Source: Oceanicaulis sp. HLUCCA04
Lineage (GTDB): Bacteria > Pseudomonadota > Alphaproteobacteria > Caulobacterales > Maricaulaceae
Length of the DNA stretch: 64,000 nucleotides
NCBI GenBank assembly: GCA_001314625.1
Contig: LJSH01000001.1
Coordinates: 62,001-126,000 of the forward strand
Reading direction: 5' to 3'
The notes beneath the pieces are model-generated. The model made no database searches. It was not told the origin of the DNA and worked only from the letters and a program-made list of their open reading frames with translations. A program made the position numbers and the translations under genes. Shown here one piece after another: positions 39,434-49,410 of the stretch. The stretch's first letter is position 1; each line of letters opens with the position of its first letter.

Positions 39434-40510
39434 ATGAAAAAACGGCTTCTTACAGCTGCTGCTGTCGGTGCTTTTCTTGCTCTGCCGTCCGTAGCGGCCG
39501 CCCAAGAAGGCTGGTACGTCCGCGGCGCTCTCGGTTACGGTGCCCCTGGCGATGCCAATGTCACCAGCCCGGCGTTCACCGCCAACCCGTCCCGCGAAAT
39601 CAATGGCGAAGGCAATCTTCGCGAAGCGCTCGCGATCGGTTATCAGTTCAGCGACAACTGGCGGATTGAAGGTGAGCTCGCTCACCGTTTCAACCAGACC
39701 GGCGCGCTCGGCGCGTTTGAAGAGAGCGACAGCTCTGTTCACGCCTGGTCGGTAATGGCCTCGGCCATTTACGAGTTCGGCGGTTCCACCTGGTACCGTC
39801 CGTATGTCGGTGCCGGTCTCGGCATCGTTCGCTCCAACTTCTCCGCCGTCGCTTCCAGCACGGGCACCACTGTTGCCACCTCCGTGCCGGTTGTGATCCG
39901 TGACGAAGACAGCGCAATTGGCTACCACCTTCTGGCCGGTATCGGCTGGACGCTGACCCAAAACCTGACCCTGGACACCGAGTACCGCTATTTCGGTTAC
40001 GGCTCGACGTCCTACGGCAATGCCAGCGTAGAATCGCTGCGTGGCCACGAGGCTTGGATCGGTCTGCGCTATCTGTTTGCAGCGCCTGAAGCTGCAGCGC
40101 CGCCGCCCCCGCCGCCTCCGCCCCCGCCGCCCCCGCCGCCTCCTCCGCCTCCGCCGCCGCCTCCGGCATGCGAAGACGCGCAGTTCGTGGTTTACTTCGA
40201 GTGGGATCGTTCCAACCTGACCGATCAAGCCCGTCAGGTCATCAACAACGCCGTCAACAACGCCCGCAACTGCGGCGTCGGCAGCGTGCAGATTGCTGGC
40301 CACACCGATACGTCGGGTTCCAACGCCTACAACCAGGGCCTCTCCGAGCGCCGCTCCCGTGCGGTGCGTGACGAGATGGTTCGCCTGGGTGTTCCCACCG
40401 ACGCGATCTCTCTGAGCGCGTTTGGTGAGAGCCAGCTGGCTGTCGAAACGCGGGATGGCGTGCGTGAGCCGCTGAACCGTCGTGCCGAAGTGATGATGGA
40501 CCTGCGCTAG
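39434..40510 (+). CDS. OmpA family outer membrane protein (beta-barrel + polyproline linker + OmpA_C)
   Basis: N-terminal Opa/OmpX-like barrel; 22 consecutive prolines (40100..40165); FVVYFEWDRSNLTDQARQVI...IAGHTDTSGSNAYNQGLSERRSRAVRDEMV...RRAEVMM. Confidence 0.95.
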   Translation: MKKRLLTAAAVGAFLALPSVAAAQEGWYVRGALGYGAPGDANVTSPAFTANPSREINGEGNLREALAIGYQFSDNWRIEGELAHRFNQTGALGAFEESDSSVHAWSVMASAIYEFGGSTWYRPYVGAGLGIVRSNFSAVASSTGTTVATSVPVVIRDEDSAIGYHLLAGIGWTLTQNLTLDTEYRYFGYGSTSYGNASVESLRGHEAWIGLRYLFAAPEAAAPPPPPPPPPPPPPPPPPPPPPPACEDAQFVVYFEWDRSNLTDQARQVINNAVNNARNCGVGSVQIAGHTDTSGSNAYNQGLSERRSRAVRDEMVRLGVPTDAISLSAFGESQLAVETRDGVREPLNRRAEVMMDLR

Positions 40511-40542
40511 TCGCACGATCCACTATCCAGACGCCTGAAAGG

Positions 40543-40576
40543 CGGCCCGGTGCACACGCACCGGGCCGTTTTTCTT
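40543..40576 (+). terminator. rho-independent terminator of ompA-like gene
   Basis: CGGCCCGGTGC-acac-GCACCGGGCCG perfect 11-bp stem then TTTTTCTTTT. Confidence 0.92.
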
Positions 40577-40780
40577 TTCCGGTATGGCTGCCGGCTGGAA
40601 TATTCGTCCCGCCTGCAATGCTGCGCTGGCTCAAGGGTATGGCGCCGGGTTGACCCGCCTGCCGCCGGAGAGCAAGACAGGGCTGTGAGACATTACCCGG
40701 CAGCGACAGGGCTGCCGGCCTGCTTGCAGGCGCGCCGGCGTGCCGCGGCAGTTATTCCAGATTGAGAAAAAGGTCATCAG

Positions 40781-42073
40781 ATGAGCAAACCGGACACTCC
40801 CTACCGCAAGCGCGCGCTCGGCAATCGTGCGCTCCGGCCCGAAACACTGATGATGAGCTATGGCTTTGATGCCAAGCTGTCCGAAGGCGCGATCAAGCCG
40901 CCCATATTCCAGACATCAACTTTCGTGTTTTCCAGTGCGGAAGAGGGCGCAGCCTTTTTCCGTGTCATGGGCGGCCGTGCGGTTGACGGAGATCCGGCCG
41001 CGCCCGGCCTGATGTACTCGCGCTTCAACAATCCCAATGTCGAAGTCCTCGAAGACCGGCTGACCCTGTTTGATGGCGCCGAGGAGGCGTGTGTCTTTTC
41101 CTCAGGGATGGGGGCGATTTCCACCGTCCTGCTGGCGTTCGCGAAGGCAGGCGATGTGGTGTTGCAATCAACCCCGCTTTATGGCGGCACCGAGACGCTG
41201 ATCCGCAACATCATGCCCAATTACGGGATTGCGATGCAGGACTTCGTGGCCGGGGCCCCGGAAGCGGAAATCCGCGCCAATGTTGACCAGGCGATGGAGC
41301 GCGGGCGGATCGCGATGATCTATACCGAGACGCCGACCAACCCGACCAACGAGATCGTTGATCTGGCGCTGATGAAAACCCTCGCCGACGAAATCGGGAC
41401 GCGTCAGGGCCACCGGCCCGTCGTGGTCGTGGATAACACCGTGCTTGGCCCTATCGGCCAGTCGCCGCTGGCGCACGGCGCGGATCTGGTTGTCTATTCG
41501 CTGACCAAATATATCGGTGGCCATTCCGATCTGATCGGCGGCGCGGCGATGGGCTCCAGCGCGGTGATGGCGCCGGTGCGCAAGCTGCGCTCGGCCATCG
41601 GTACCAATCTGGACCCGAACACCTGCTGGATGCTCGCGCGCTCGCTGGAAACGGTCAGCTTGCGCATGCAGGCGGCTTTTGATGGTGCGGCACAGGTGGC
41701 CGCTTTCCTGAAAGACCATCCCAAGGTGGAGAAGGTGCGCTATCTGGGCTTTCTGGAGCCGGGTTCACGCGATCACACCATCCATCACCGCCAGTCGGGT
41801 GAGTTTTACGGCTCGACCTTCGCGTTTGACGTTCAGGATGGCCAGGATGGCGCATTCCGGATGCTCAACGCGCTCAAAGTGGTCAAGCTCGCGGTCAGCC
41901 TGGGCGGAACCGAAACCCTGATCTGCCATCCAGGCTCCACGACGCATTCGGGCGTCGATCCGGCCTTGCGCGAGCGGCTGAAATTCGGCCCCGGCATGGT
42001 GCGGGTGTCGATCGGTATCGAACACCCCGAGGACCTGATCGCTGATTTCGAGCAGGCGTTGTCGCACGTCTGA
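40781..42073 (+). CDS. cystathionine gamma-synthase family PLP-dependent enzyme
   Basis: MYSRFNNPNVEVLEDRLTLFDGAEEACVFSSGMGAIS, VVYSLTKYIGGHSDLIGG (PLP Lys). Confidence 0.93.
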   Translation: MSKPDTPYRKRALGNRALRPETLMMSYGFDAKLSEGAIKPPIFQTSTFVFSSAEEGAAFFRVMGGRAVDGDPAAPGLMYSRFNNPNVEVLEDRLTLFDGAEEACVFSSGMGAISTVLLAFAKAGDVVLQSTPLYGGTETLIRNIMPNYGIAMQDFVAGAPEAEIRANVDQAMERGRIAMIYTETPTNPTNEIVDLALMKTLADEIGTRQGHRPVVVVDNTVLGPIGQSPLAHGADLVVYSLTKYIGGHSDLIGGAAMGSSAVMAPVRKLRSAIGTNLDPNTCWMLARSLETVSLRMQAAFDGAAQVAAFLKDHPKVEKVRYLGFLEPGSRDHTIHHRQSGEFYGSTFAFDVQDGQDGAFRMLNALKVVKLAVSLGGTETLICHPGSTTHSGVDPALRERLKFGPGMVRVSIGIEHPEDLIADFEQALSHV

Positions 42074-42107
42074 TCCGGCAAAGAATCAGTAAAGCGGACG
42101 GTCTGGC

Positions 42108-43379
42108 ATGAGTGCGATGACGCTATCGGCTGACGAAAAATCGGTGCTGAACCATCTGGAATCCCAAGGCGATTCCATGATCGCGGACGTGCGCCGCTGG
42201 TCGGCCATCAATTCGGGCAGCCGCAACGCGGATGGCCTCGAAAGAATGCGTGGCGAGCTGGAGACGGCCTTCTCCCGCCTTGATGCCCGCATGGAGGCGG
42301 TGGAATTGCAGCCGTCCGAGACCGTCACCCCGGATGGCGAGATACGGCCCGTCGAGTACACGCCGGCGCTGAAAGTCTCCGCGCGCCCCGATGCGCCGGT
42401 GCGCGTGGTGCTGACCGGCCATTCCGATACGGTGTTTGCAAAGGATCATTCCTTTCAGGCCTGCCGCGATCTCGATGATGATACGCTCAACGGTCCCGGA
42501 GTGGCCGATATGAAGGGCGGGCTGCTGGTCATGCTGCATGGTTTGCTGGCGCTCGAACGCAGCCCATGGGCCGGGCAGCTTGGCTATGACGTGCTGATCA
42601 GCCCGGATGAGGAAATCGGCTCTCTGGGTTCCGGTCCGGTGCTGGCACAGCTCGGTGCAAAAGCGCATATCGGCATGACCTATGAGCCGGCGCTGGCCGA
42701 TGGTTCGCTGGCCGGCGCGCGCAAAGGGTCGGGCAATTTCTCACTGCGCGTTAAGGGCCGGGCGGCCCATGCGGGCCGCGAGCACCATCTGGGCCGCAAC
42801 GCCATTGTCGCGGGCGCCGACTTTGCGCGGGCCATAGACACGCTGAACGGCCAGCGCGAGGCAGTCACTATCAATGTCTCGCGCATTGATGGCGGCGGCG
42901 CGCCCAATGTCGTCCCCGATATTGCCGTGGTGCGCTTCAATGTGCGCGTCGGTGATGAGGAGGATGCGCGCTGGGTGCGCGACGGGATCGAGCGCGCGGT
43001 GGCGCAGGTGAATACGCGCGACGGCATAAGCGCCGATCTGCATGGCGGATTTACCCGCCCGCCCAAGCCGATGACACCGGCAAACTTGCGCATGTTTGAA
43101 TGGACGCGCGAGGCGGGTCTGGCCATTGGCCTTGATCTGAAATGGAACCCGACGGGCGGGGTGTGCGAGGGTAATAATCTGTGGGCGTCGGGCTGTCCGA
43201 ATGTGGATACGCTGGGCGTGCGCGGCGCGGACATCCATTCAGACCGCGAGATTGCGAAAATCTCCAGCTTTACCGAGAAGGCAAAGCTATCTGCCGTCAT
43301 GCTGATGAAGTTTGCCAAGGGCGAGTTTGATGCGCGCCAGGCGCGTGCGCTCGCCCGCGCAGGACAGGAAGGACATTAG
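42108..43379 (+). CDS. M20 family metallohydrolase (carboxypeptidase G2/ArgE-like)
   Basis: VVLTGHSDTVF, GPGVADMKGGLLVMLHGLLAL, SPDEEIGSLGSGPVL, GGVCEGNNLWASG. Confidence 0.9.
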   Translation: MSAMTLSADEKSVLNHLESQGDSMIADVRRWSAINSGSRNADGLERMRGELETAFSRLDARMEAVELQPSETVTPDGEIRPVEYTPALKVSARPDAPVRVVLTGHSDTVFAKDHSFQACRDLDDDTLNGPGVADMKGGLLVMLHGLLALERSPWAGQLGYDVLISPDEEIGSLGSGPVLAQLGAKAHIGMTYEPALADGSLAGARKGSGNFSLRVKGRAAHAGREHHLGRNAIVAGADFARAIDTLNGQREAVTINVSRIDGGGAPNVVPDIAVVRFNVRVGDEEDARWVRDGIERAVAQVNTRDGISADLHGGFTRPPKPMTPANLRMFEWTREAGLAIGLDLKWNPTGGVCEGNNLWASGCPNVDTLGVRGADIHSDREIAKISSFTEKAKLSAVMLMKFAKGEFDARQARALARAGQEGH

Positions 43380-43383
43380 GCCC

Positions 43384-44394
43384 ATGTTGTTGGTGCGTTC
43401 GGCGCGCAGCGCGGACCACGCTGCTTTCACCGCGCTTGCCGCGTCGACCGGAGCTGGCTTCACCAGCCTGGCGGTTACGCCCGATGCGCTGGCCGAAAAG
43501 CTGGTGAAGTCGGAAAAATCCTTCGCCGGAGATTTCCCGGACCGCTCCGATGCCGCCTACCAGCTCATGCTGGAGGATACCGACACCGGCACCGTGCTCG
43601 GCACCGCTGCGGTCAAGGCGGCGGTGGGTATCAAGAAGCCTTATTTTGACTTCAAGATCATGACCTTCGCGCAATCCTCGACCGAGGCGAAGCGGCGCTT
43701 CGACATGGAAGCGATGATGCTGGTCAATGATTTTGCCGGCTGCACCGAGGTGGGCTCGCTGTTCGTGTCGGACGCCGCCCGCGGGCGCGGAGCAGGGCGG
43801 CTGATGGCCCAGTCGCGCTATCTGCTGATGGGAGCGGATCGTTCGCGCTTTGGCGAGCGGGTGGTGGCTGAACTTCGCGGCGTGGTCGACGAAAAAGGCG
43901 ATTCTGTCTTTTTCAATCACGTCACCCGGCCCTTTTTCCGCATGACATTTGACGAGGCGGACCGCATGAGCGCGGCCACCGACAACCAGTTCATTCTCGA
44001 CCTGATGCCCACCCATCCGATCTATCTCGATCATCTGCCGCCCGGCGTGCGCGAGGTGATGGGCAAGACCCATCCCCACGGCGTCAACGCGAAGAAATTG
44101 CTCGAATGGGAAGGGTATGAGTACCATCGCTATGTCGATATTTTCGACGGCGGGCCGCTGATGGATTGCGCCATCAACCGCATCCGCACCCTGTCGCAAA
44201 GCCGGGTGCTCAAGATCGGCGCGGCGGACGGCGACCCTGTCGAGGCGATGGTCTCCACCGACCGGATGGACGATTTCCGCCTGACCCGGTGCCGGGTGCA
44301 GCTGGGCGCGCAAACGGTGCAGCTTGATGATGATGCGCGCCGCGTGCTCGATCTGAACGACGGCGACACGGCAAGAATATGGGTGAATTCATGA
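43384..44394 (+). CDS. astA: arginine N-succinyltransferase
   Basis: MLLVRSARSADHAAFTALAASTGAGFTSL, TEVGSLFVSDAARGRGAGRLMAQSRYLLM; adjacent to astD and astB. Confidence 0.93.
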   Translation: MLLVRSARSADHAAFTALAASTGAGFTSLAVTPDALAEKLVKSEKSFAGDFPDRSDAAYQLMLEDTDTGTVLGTAAVKAAVGIKKPYFDFKIMTFAQSSTEAKRRFDMEAMMLVNDFAGCTEVGSLFVSDAARGRGAGRLMAQSRYLLMGADRSRFGERVVAELRGVVDEKGDSVFFNHVTRPFFRMTFDEADRMSAATDNQFILDLMPTHPIYLDHLPPGVREVMGKTHPHGVNAKKLLEWEGYEYHRYVDIFDGGPLMDCAINRIRTLSQSRVLKIGAADGDPVEAMVSTDRMDDFRLTRCRVQLGAQTVQLDDDARRVLDLNDGDTARIWVNS

Positions 44395-45845
44395 GTGGCA
44401 AAAGCCTTTACATCGATGGGCGCTGGCAGGCGGGCGCCGGCGAGGCCTTCGCCTCGCTCGACCCGGCGACCGCAGACACGGTCTGGAGCGGTAGCGCGGC
44501 CGCGCCCGGCGATGTCCGCTCTGCCTTTGCGGCGGCGCGTACGGCCTTTGCCGATTGGGCACTGACAGGGTTTGAGGCGCGCCGCGCCATTGTCGAGCGC
44601 TTCGGCGCGATCCTGGCCGGGCGCAAGGACCAGTTTGCTGAACTGATTGCACGCGAAACCGGCAAGCCCTTGTGGGAAGCGCTGGGCGAAGCGGGCGCGA
44701 TGACCGGCAAGATTGCCATATCGGTCAAGGCCCATGATGAGCGGGCAGGGCGGCGCGTGGAGCCGTCGGACTTTGGCGAGGCGGTGCTCGATCACAAGCC
44801 GCTGGGCGTGCTCTTTGTACTCGGCCCCTATAATTTCCCCGGCCATCTGCCCAATGGCCATATCGTGCCCGCCCTGCTGGCGGGCAATACGCTGGTCTTC
44901 AAACCGTCTGAACTGACACCGGCTACCGGCGCGCTGATGGTGGAATGCTGGCAGGAAGCGGGCCTGCCTGCGGGCGTGCTTAATCTGGTGCAGGGCGCGC
45001 GTGAAACCGGCGCAGCGACGCTCGACGATCCTGATCTGGACGGTGTTCTGTTTACCGGCTCATGGGCCACGGGCGCCTTCATCCACAAGAAATTCGCAGG
45101 GCGCACCGGCATTCAGCTCGCGCTGGAAATGGGCGGCAATAATCCGCTTGTCGTCTGGGACGCAAAGGATGCCGATGCCGCCGCGCGCATCGCCATCCTG
45201 TCGGCCTATATCAGCGCCGGTCAGCGCTGTTCGTGCGCGCGCCGTATGATCGTGCCGCAAGGCGCAGCCGGTGATGCCATCGTCGCGGCGGTCGCCGATA
45301 TGGCCGCACGCTTGCCCATCGGGGCGTGGAATGCCAGCCCGGAACCCTTCATGGGGCCATTGGTGACCGCGCGCGCCGCCGACGCGGTGATAAAGGCGCA
45401 GGAAGAGCTGGCATCGCAGGGCGGCAAACTCCTGCTGGCGGCAAAACGCCTCGATGCGGGCCCCGCCTTTGTCAGCCCCGCGCTGATCGATGTGACCGGC
45501 CTTCAAACCCCCGATGAGGAAGTGTTCGGACCCTTGTTGCAGGTGCGCCGGGCGGCGAGCTTTGAAGACGCGCTTAAAGAAGCCAACAACACGGCCTATG
45601 GCCTGGCGGCTGGTCTCGTCAGTGATGATGAAAGCCTGTGGAAGCGCTTCTGGGCGGGATCGCGCGCAGGCATCGTCAACTGGAACCGGCCGACGACGGG
45701 GGCTGCCTCGTCCATGCCGTTCGGCGGGCCGGGACAGTCGGGCAATCTGCGCCCCAGCGCCTATTATGCGGCTGACTATTGCGCCTACCCGGTTGCCACT
45801 CAGGCCGCGCCGGAACTGGTATCCATGCCCGTGAAAGGCATCTGA
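44391..45845 (+). CDS. astD: succinylglutamate-semialdehyde dehydrogenase
   Basis: ALDH core (LGPYNFPGHLPNGHIVPALLAGNTLVFKPSELTP, ALEMGGNNPLVVWD, SAGQRCSCARR) in ast cluster. Confidence 0.93.
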   Translation: MSGKSLYIDGRWQAGAGEAFASLDPATADTVWSGSAAAPGDVRSAFAAARTAFADWALTGFEARRAIVERFGAILAGRKDQFAELIARETGKPLWEALGEAGAMTGKIAISVKAHDERAGRRVEPSDFGEAVLDHKPLGVLFVLGPYNFPGHLPNGHIVPALLAGNTLVFKPSELTPATGALMVECWQEAGLPAGVLNLVQGARETGAATLDDPDLDGVLFTGSWATGAFIHKKFAGRTGIQLALEMGGNNPLVVWDAKDADAAARIAILSAYISAGQRCSCARRMIVPQGAAGDAIVAAVADMAARLPIGAWNASPEPFMGPLVTARAADAVIKAQEELASQGGKLLLAAKRLDAGPAFVSPALIDVTGLQTPDEEVFGPLLQVRRAASFEDALKEANNTAYGLAAGLVSDDESLWKRFWAGSRAGIVNWNRPTTGAASSMPFGGPGQSGNLRPSAYYAADYCAYPVATQAAPELVSMPVKGI

Positions 45846-47185
45846 TGAGCGCCATTGAGGCCAATTTCGACGGGCTGGTCGGCCCGACCCATAATTATGC
45901 CGGTCTGGCTGAAGGTAATCTCGCCAGCGCCAAAAACGCCGGCAACACCGCTGCGCCGCGCGCCGGTGTGCTCGAAGGGCTGGCCAAGGCCAAGCGCCTG
46001 GCCGATGCCGGGCTGGTGCAGGGCTTCCTGCCGCCCCATGAGCGGCCCTTCATTCCCGGCCTGCGCGCGCTCGGCTTTACCGGCATTGACCGGCAGGTCT
46101 GGGAGGCTGCCTTCCGCCGCGCGCCGGTACTGGCAAAGAATATGGCCTCGGCCAGCGCGATGTGGGCAGCGAATGCGGCCATGGTCTCGCCCGGCGCCGA
46201 TACGGCAGACGGCCGGGTGCATTTCAGCGCGGCGAACCTGCTCTCCACCTTGCACCGCTCCATCGAAGGCCCGCAGACGGCGCGCGCCCTTCGGGCGATT
46301 TTCCCCGGCGCCAGCCATTTCGCGGTCCACGACCCCTTGCCCATGCAGGCCGGTTTTGCCGATGAGGGCGCGGCCAATCATGTGCGCCTGTGCGCCGAGC
46401 ACGGCGCGCCGGGGGTGGAAATCCTGGTCTATGGCCGCGATGCGTTTGAAAGCTGGCAGGCGCGCTTTCCCGCCCGCCAGACGAAACAGGCCTGCGAGGC
46501 GATTGCCCGCCGACATGGTCTCGATCCTGAACGCACCGTGATCGCGCGCCAGTCGCGCGCCGCCATCGAGGCTGGCGCCTTCCACAATGATGTGGTGTGC
46601 GTGGGCAATGGGCCGGTGCTCTTCTTTCACGAGCTGGCGTTTGAAGACACCGAAGACACGCTGGACGCCATCCGCGCGGCGGCCAAGGGCCTGTTTGATC
46701 CGGTCTTTTTCGAGGTGGCGCAGGCGGACGTGCCCATCGGCGATGCCATCACCAGCTATATCTTCAACTCCCAGCTTCTCGACTGGCCGGGCGAGGACCG
46801 TATGGTCCTGCTCGCCCCGAAGGAGACCGAAGAAACCCCGTCAACGCGCGCCTTTTGTGAAGCCATGGTAGCCGGTAACGGACCTATCGGCCGGGTGGAC
46901 TATGCCGATGTGCGCCAGTCCATGCGAAACGGCGGCGGGCCGGCCTGCCTGCGCCTGCGCGTGGTGCTGACCCCGGTCGAGCTCAAAGCCGTCAATCCGG
47001 GTGTGATGCTCGATGACCGGCTGTTCGGCGCGCTGACGGGCTGGGCGCAGACCCATTACCGCGAGAGCCTGAAGCCTGCCGATCTGGCTGATCCGGCCCT
47101 GATCACCGAAAGCCGCGCCGCGCTTGATGCGCTCACACAGATCCTCAATCTGGGCGGTGACTTCTACGATTTCCAACGGGCCTGA
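45845..47185 (+). CDS. astB: N-succinylarginine dihydrolase
   Basis: EANFDGLVGPTHNYAGLAEGNLASAKNAG, FHNDVVCVGNGPVLFFHE, MRNGGGPACLRLRVVL. Confidence 0.95.
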   Translation: MSAIEANFDGLVGPTHNYAGLAEGNLASAKNAGNTAAPRAGVLEGLAKAKRLADAGLVQGFLPPHERPFIPGLRALGFTGIDRQVWEAAFRRAPVLAKNMASASAMWAANAAMVSPGADTADGRVHFSAANLLSTLHRSIEGPQTARALRAIFPGASHFAVHDPLPMQAGFADEGAANHVRLCAEHGAPGVEILVYGRDAFESWQARFPARQTKQACEAIARRHGLDPERTVIARQSRAAIEAGAFHNDVVCVGNGPVLFFHELAFEDTEDTLDAIRAAAKGLFDPVFFEVAQADVPIGDAITSYIFNSQLLDWPGEDRMVLLAPKETEETPSTRAFCEAMVAGNGPIGRVDYADVRQSMRNGGGPACLRLRVVLTPVELKAVNPGVMLDDRLFGALTGWAQTHYRESLKPADLADPALITESRAALDALTQILNLGGDFYDFQRA

Positions 47186-47313
47186 CCGGGCGGCGCGAGG
47201 GCGTGCCTGGCAAGGATATCGCCCGGTTTGGCCGATAATCCTTGCGTTTTTGATCCTGCATGGAGGAAGCTCGGCACGCAGGCCGCGTTCTGGCCGCCGC
47301 TTCGGTATGCTCC

Positions 47314-48036
47314 ATGATCCTCGCCCGCCTCTCCCGCGCCATCCGGACACAGAACTGGTTCGCGGTTGTGCTCGAATTCATCATTGTCATCGCCGGCGTG
47401 GTGATCGGTTTCCAGATCACGGCGTGGAATGCGGGCCGGTCGGACCGGGCCGAGGAAAGCCGGTACCTTTTGCAGGTCGGCGCGGACCTCGCCCATGATT
47501 TGAGCCGGGTAGACCATTTTCTGGAGCTCTACGCCTCGCAGACCGAAGCGGCGCAGCGGGTGATCGGCTATCACGAAGCCCAGGGCGACGTGGACCTGGC
47601 GGCCTATTACGGCGACGTGATCGCGGTCCTGTATTTTGAGGAGCATGTCCCGCGGTACGGATCGCTCGACGCGCTTCTGGGCTCGGGAGACGTGGGCCTT
47701 CTCAGAGACGAGCGTATCGTCACCCAACTGCTTGAAATCAGTCTGCGCTACGAAGAGATCGCCAAGCTCCAGGCGCATAAATATGACGATGTGCGCGAGT
47801 TCCTCTACGCCACCTATGGCGACACTCTGGACTACGCCGCCGGGATCGATGCCTGGCTGGGCGATCCGCCCCCGGTGCTGGCGCCGGAAGTGGTCGAGCA
47901 GTCGCGCGGCGATCTGCGGATCAAGAACGGCCTCACCGTGGTGATCTTCAACAACAATCTGCTGGTCGAGAAGCTGCAGGCGATCCGCGCGATGATCGTC
48001 GAGGCGCAAGGCTTTGTCGCAGAGGGGCGGTCATGA
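47314..48036 (+). CDS. single-TM protein of unknown function (DUF6090-like), paralog 1
   Basis: MILARLSRAIRTQNWFAVVLEFIIVIAGVVIGFQITAWNAGRSDRAEE; start at internal ATG of ORF 47260..48036. Confidence 0.75.
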   Translation: MILARLSRAIRTQNWFAVVLEFIIVIAGVVIGFQITAWNAGRSDRAEESRYLLQVGADLAHDLSRVDHFLELYASQTEAAQRVIGYHEAQGDVDLAAYYGDVIAVLYFEEHVPRYGSLDALLGSGDVGLLRDERIVTQLLEISLRYEEIAKLQAHKYDDVREFLYATYGDTLDYAAGIDAWLGDPPPVLAPEVVEQSRGDLRIKNGLTVVIFNNNLLVEKLQAIRAMIVEAQGFVAEGRS

Positions 48037-48097
48037 GCCCGGCCCGTATTTTTCATGCGGCGCACGGCCGGATCCCGCCTGAACCCGGAGTGGGCCG

Positions 48098-48646
48098 ATG
48101 ACCCTTGAATCGATCTATTATGTCGGTCAGACGATCGCTGTATTCGCCATTCTGATTTCACTGATCGCCCTCTGGGTCCAGCGCCGGCAGACCTACAGCG
48201 TGGAGAAATCAAACGCGCAGCGCCAGCTGCTGGACGGCTGCCGGTCCTTCTTCTGGAGCCTGAGCCATGACCGGGCGCTGTTTGAGGACGTTCGCTTCTG
48301 TCTCCACCGATACGGCGAGGCGGACGATTTTCAAAAGCAGCGCTTTTCAGGCTGGGCGTTCGACATCCTGATGATGACCGAGCAGGTCTTCTATCAACAC
48401 CGCGAAAAGCTCATCAACGAAGCGCAATTCAATGGCTTCACCACCGGCATGATCATGGTGATCAACACGCCCGGCGGCCGGGTGTGGTGGGAAGAAGCCC
48501 GGCAGCTGGTCAGCGCGGACTTCTCCAGGTTTCTCCACGAACGATACCAGCGGGACGGTGCGAGCGTGCCCCGCTGGGACGAGATTCAATCCCAATTGCG
48601 GCTGCCGGCCGGTCAGGAAATAAGGATTGAGGGACCCACCCCATGA
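48098..48646 (+). CDS. membrane-anchored hypothetical protein
   Basis: N-terminal TM MTLESIYYVGQTIAVFAILISLIALWVQRRQ; soluble domain ending before ATGA overlap with next gene. Confidence 0.75.
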   Translation: MTLESIYYVGQTIAVFAILISLIALWVQRRQTYSVEKSNAQRQLLDGCRSFFWSLSHDRALFEDVRFCLHRYGEADDFQKQRFSGWAFDILMMTEQVFYQHREKLINEAQFNGFTTGMIMVINTPGGRVWWEEARQLVSADFSRFLHERYQRDGASVPRWDEIQSQLRLPAGQEIRIEGPTP

Positions 48647-49410
48647 TCCTTCGCCGTCTGACAAAACACGTCAAAGACCAGAACTGGTTCGCCGTGGGGC
48701 TGGATTTCCTGATCGTGGTGCTAGGCGTTTTCATCGGTCTGCAGGTTCAGCAATGGGCCGGCGAACGTGAGCGCAGGGCCACGGAGAGCGCTTATACTGC
48801 TCGTCTCCATGAAGAAGTCGTGGAACTACAGGCGCTCCGCAGGCCGATCATCGACTATCGCAAGCGCTGGAGCGCTGGTCTCGAGACCCTTACAGCCGGA
48901 CTTTACGGCGAAACGGATCGAGCGATCACGTCCGAGGAATGTCTGAGCGTTGCGCTCGCTTCAGTCGTGACGAATCCGACAGACGACCTCGCCACCCTCA
49001 TAGAATTGCAGGAAAGTGGCGGCCTCTCACGGATCCGGGATCAAGAGGTGCTCGCAGCCCTGCGCGGCTTGCTTCTGACCCGCGCGCGCGCGCGGGATTC
49101 CCGCGAGGGGGTCGCCGTTTCGGTACGAGATGTGTTCGACCGGTATCCAGCCCTGATTAGAATAAGGCCCGTTGATCGTTCGCGGTTGACGGACCCGCAT
49201 GGGCAGCCGGACTCGGATGCGTTTCCGAACTTCGAATGCGACGGCGCGGCAATGCGGACTGACAGGGCCTTTCTCAACGATCTGGAATGGACGCGCCTGG
49301 TCCTCGGCCAGCACCTGGAAGACAATGCCATCGTTGACCGAAGCCTCGCAAATCTCCACAGAGTCCTCGACGAGACGCTCGGCCTCTCTCACGAAGCGAG
49401 CACGCCATGA
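48643..49410 (+). CDS. single-TM protein of unknown function (DUF6090-like), paralog 2
   Basis: MILRRLTKHVKDQNWFAVGLDFLIVVLGVFIGLQVQQWAGERERRATE; ATGA overlaps on both sides. Confidence 0.78.
   Translation: MILRRLTKHVKDQNWFAVGLDFLIVVLGVFIGLQVQQWAGERERRATESAYTARLHEEVVELQALRRPIIDYRKRWSAGLETLTAGLYGETDRAITSEECLSVALASVVTNPTDDLATLIELQESGGLSRIRDQEVLAALRGLLLTRARARDSREGVAVSVRDVFDRYPALIRIRPVDRSRLTDPHGQPDSDAFPNFECDGAAMRTDRAFLNDLEWTRLVLGQHLEDNAIVDRSLANLHRVLDETLGLSHEASTP

Noticed and set aside
39317-40516. 399-aa minus-strand ORF with poly-Arg/Gly stretch
   Set aside because: Antisense to the ompA-like gene; the RRRRRR tract is simply the complement of the polyproline linker.
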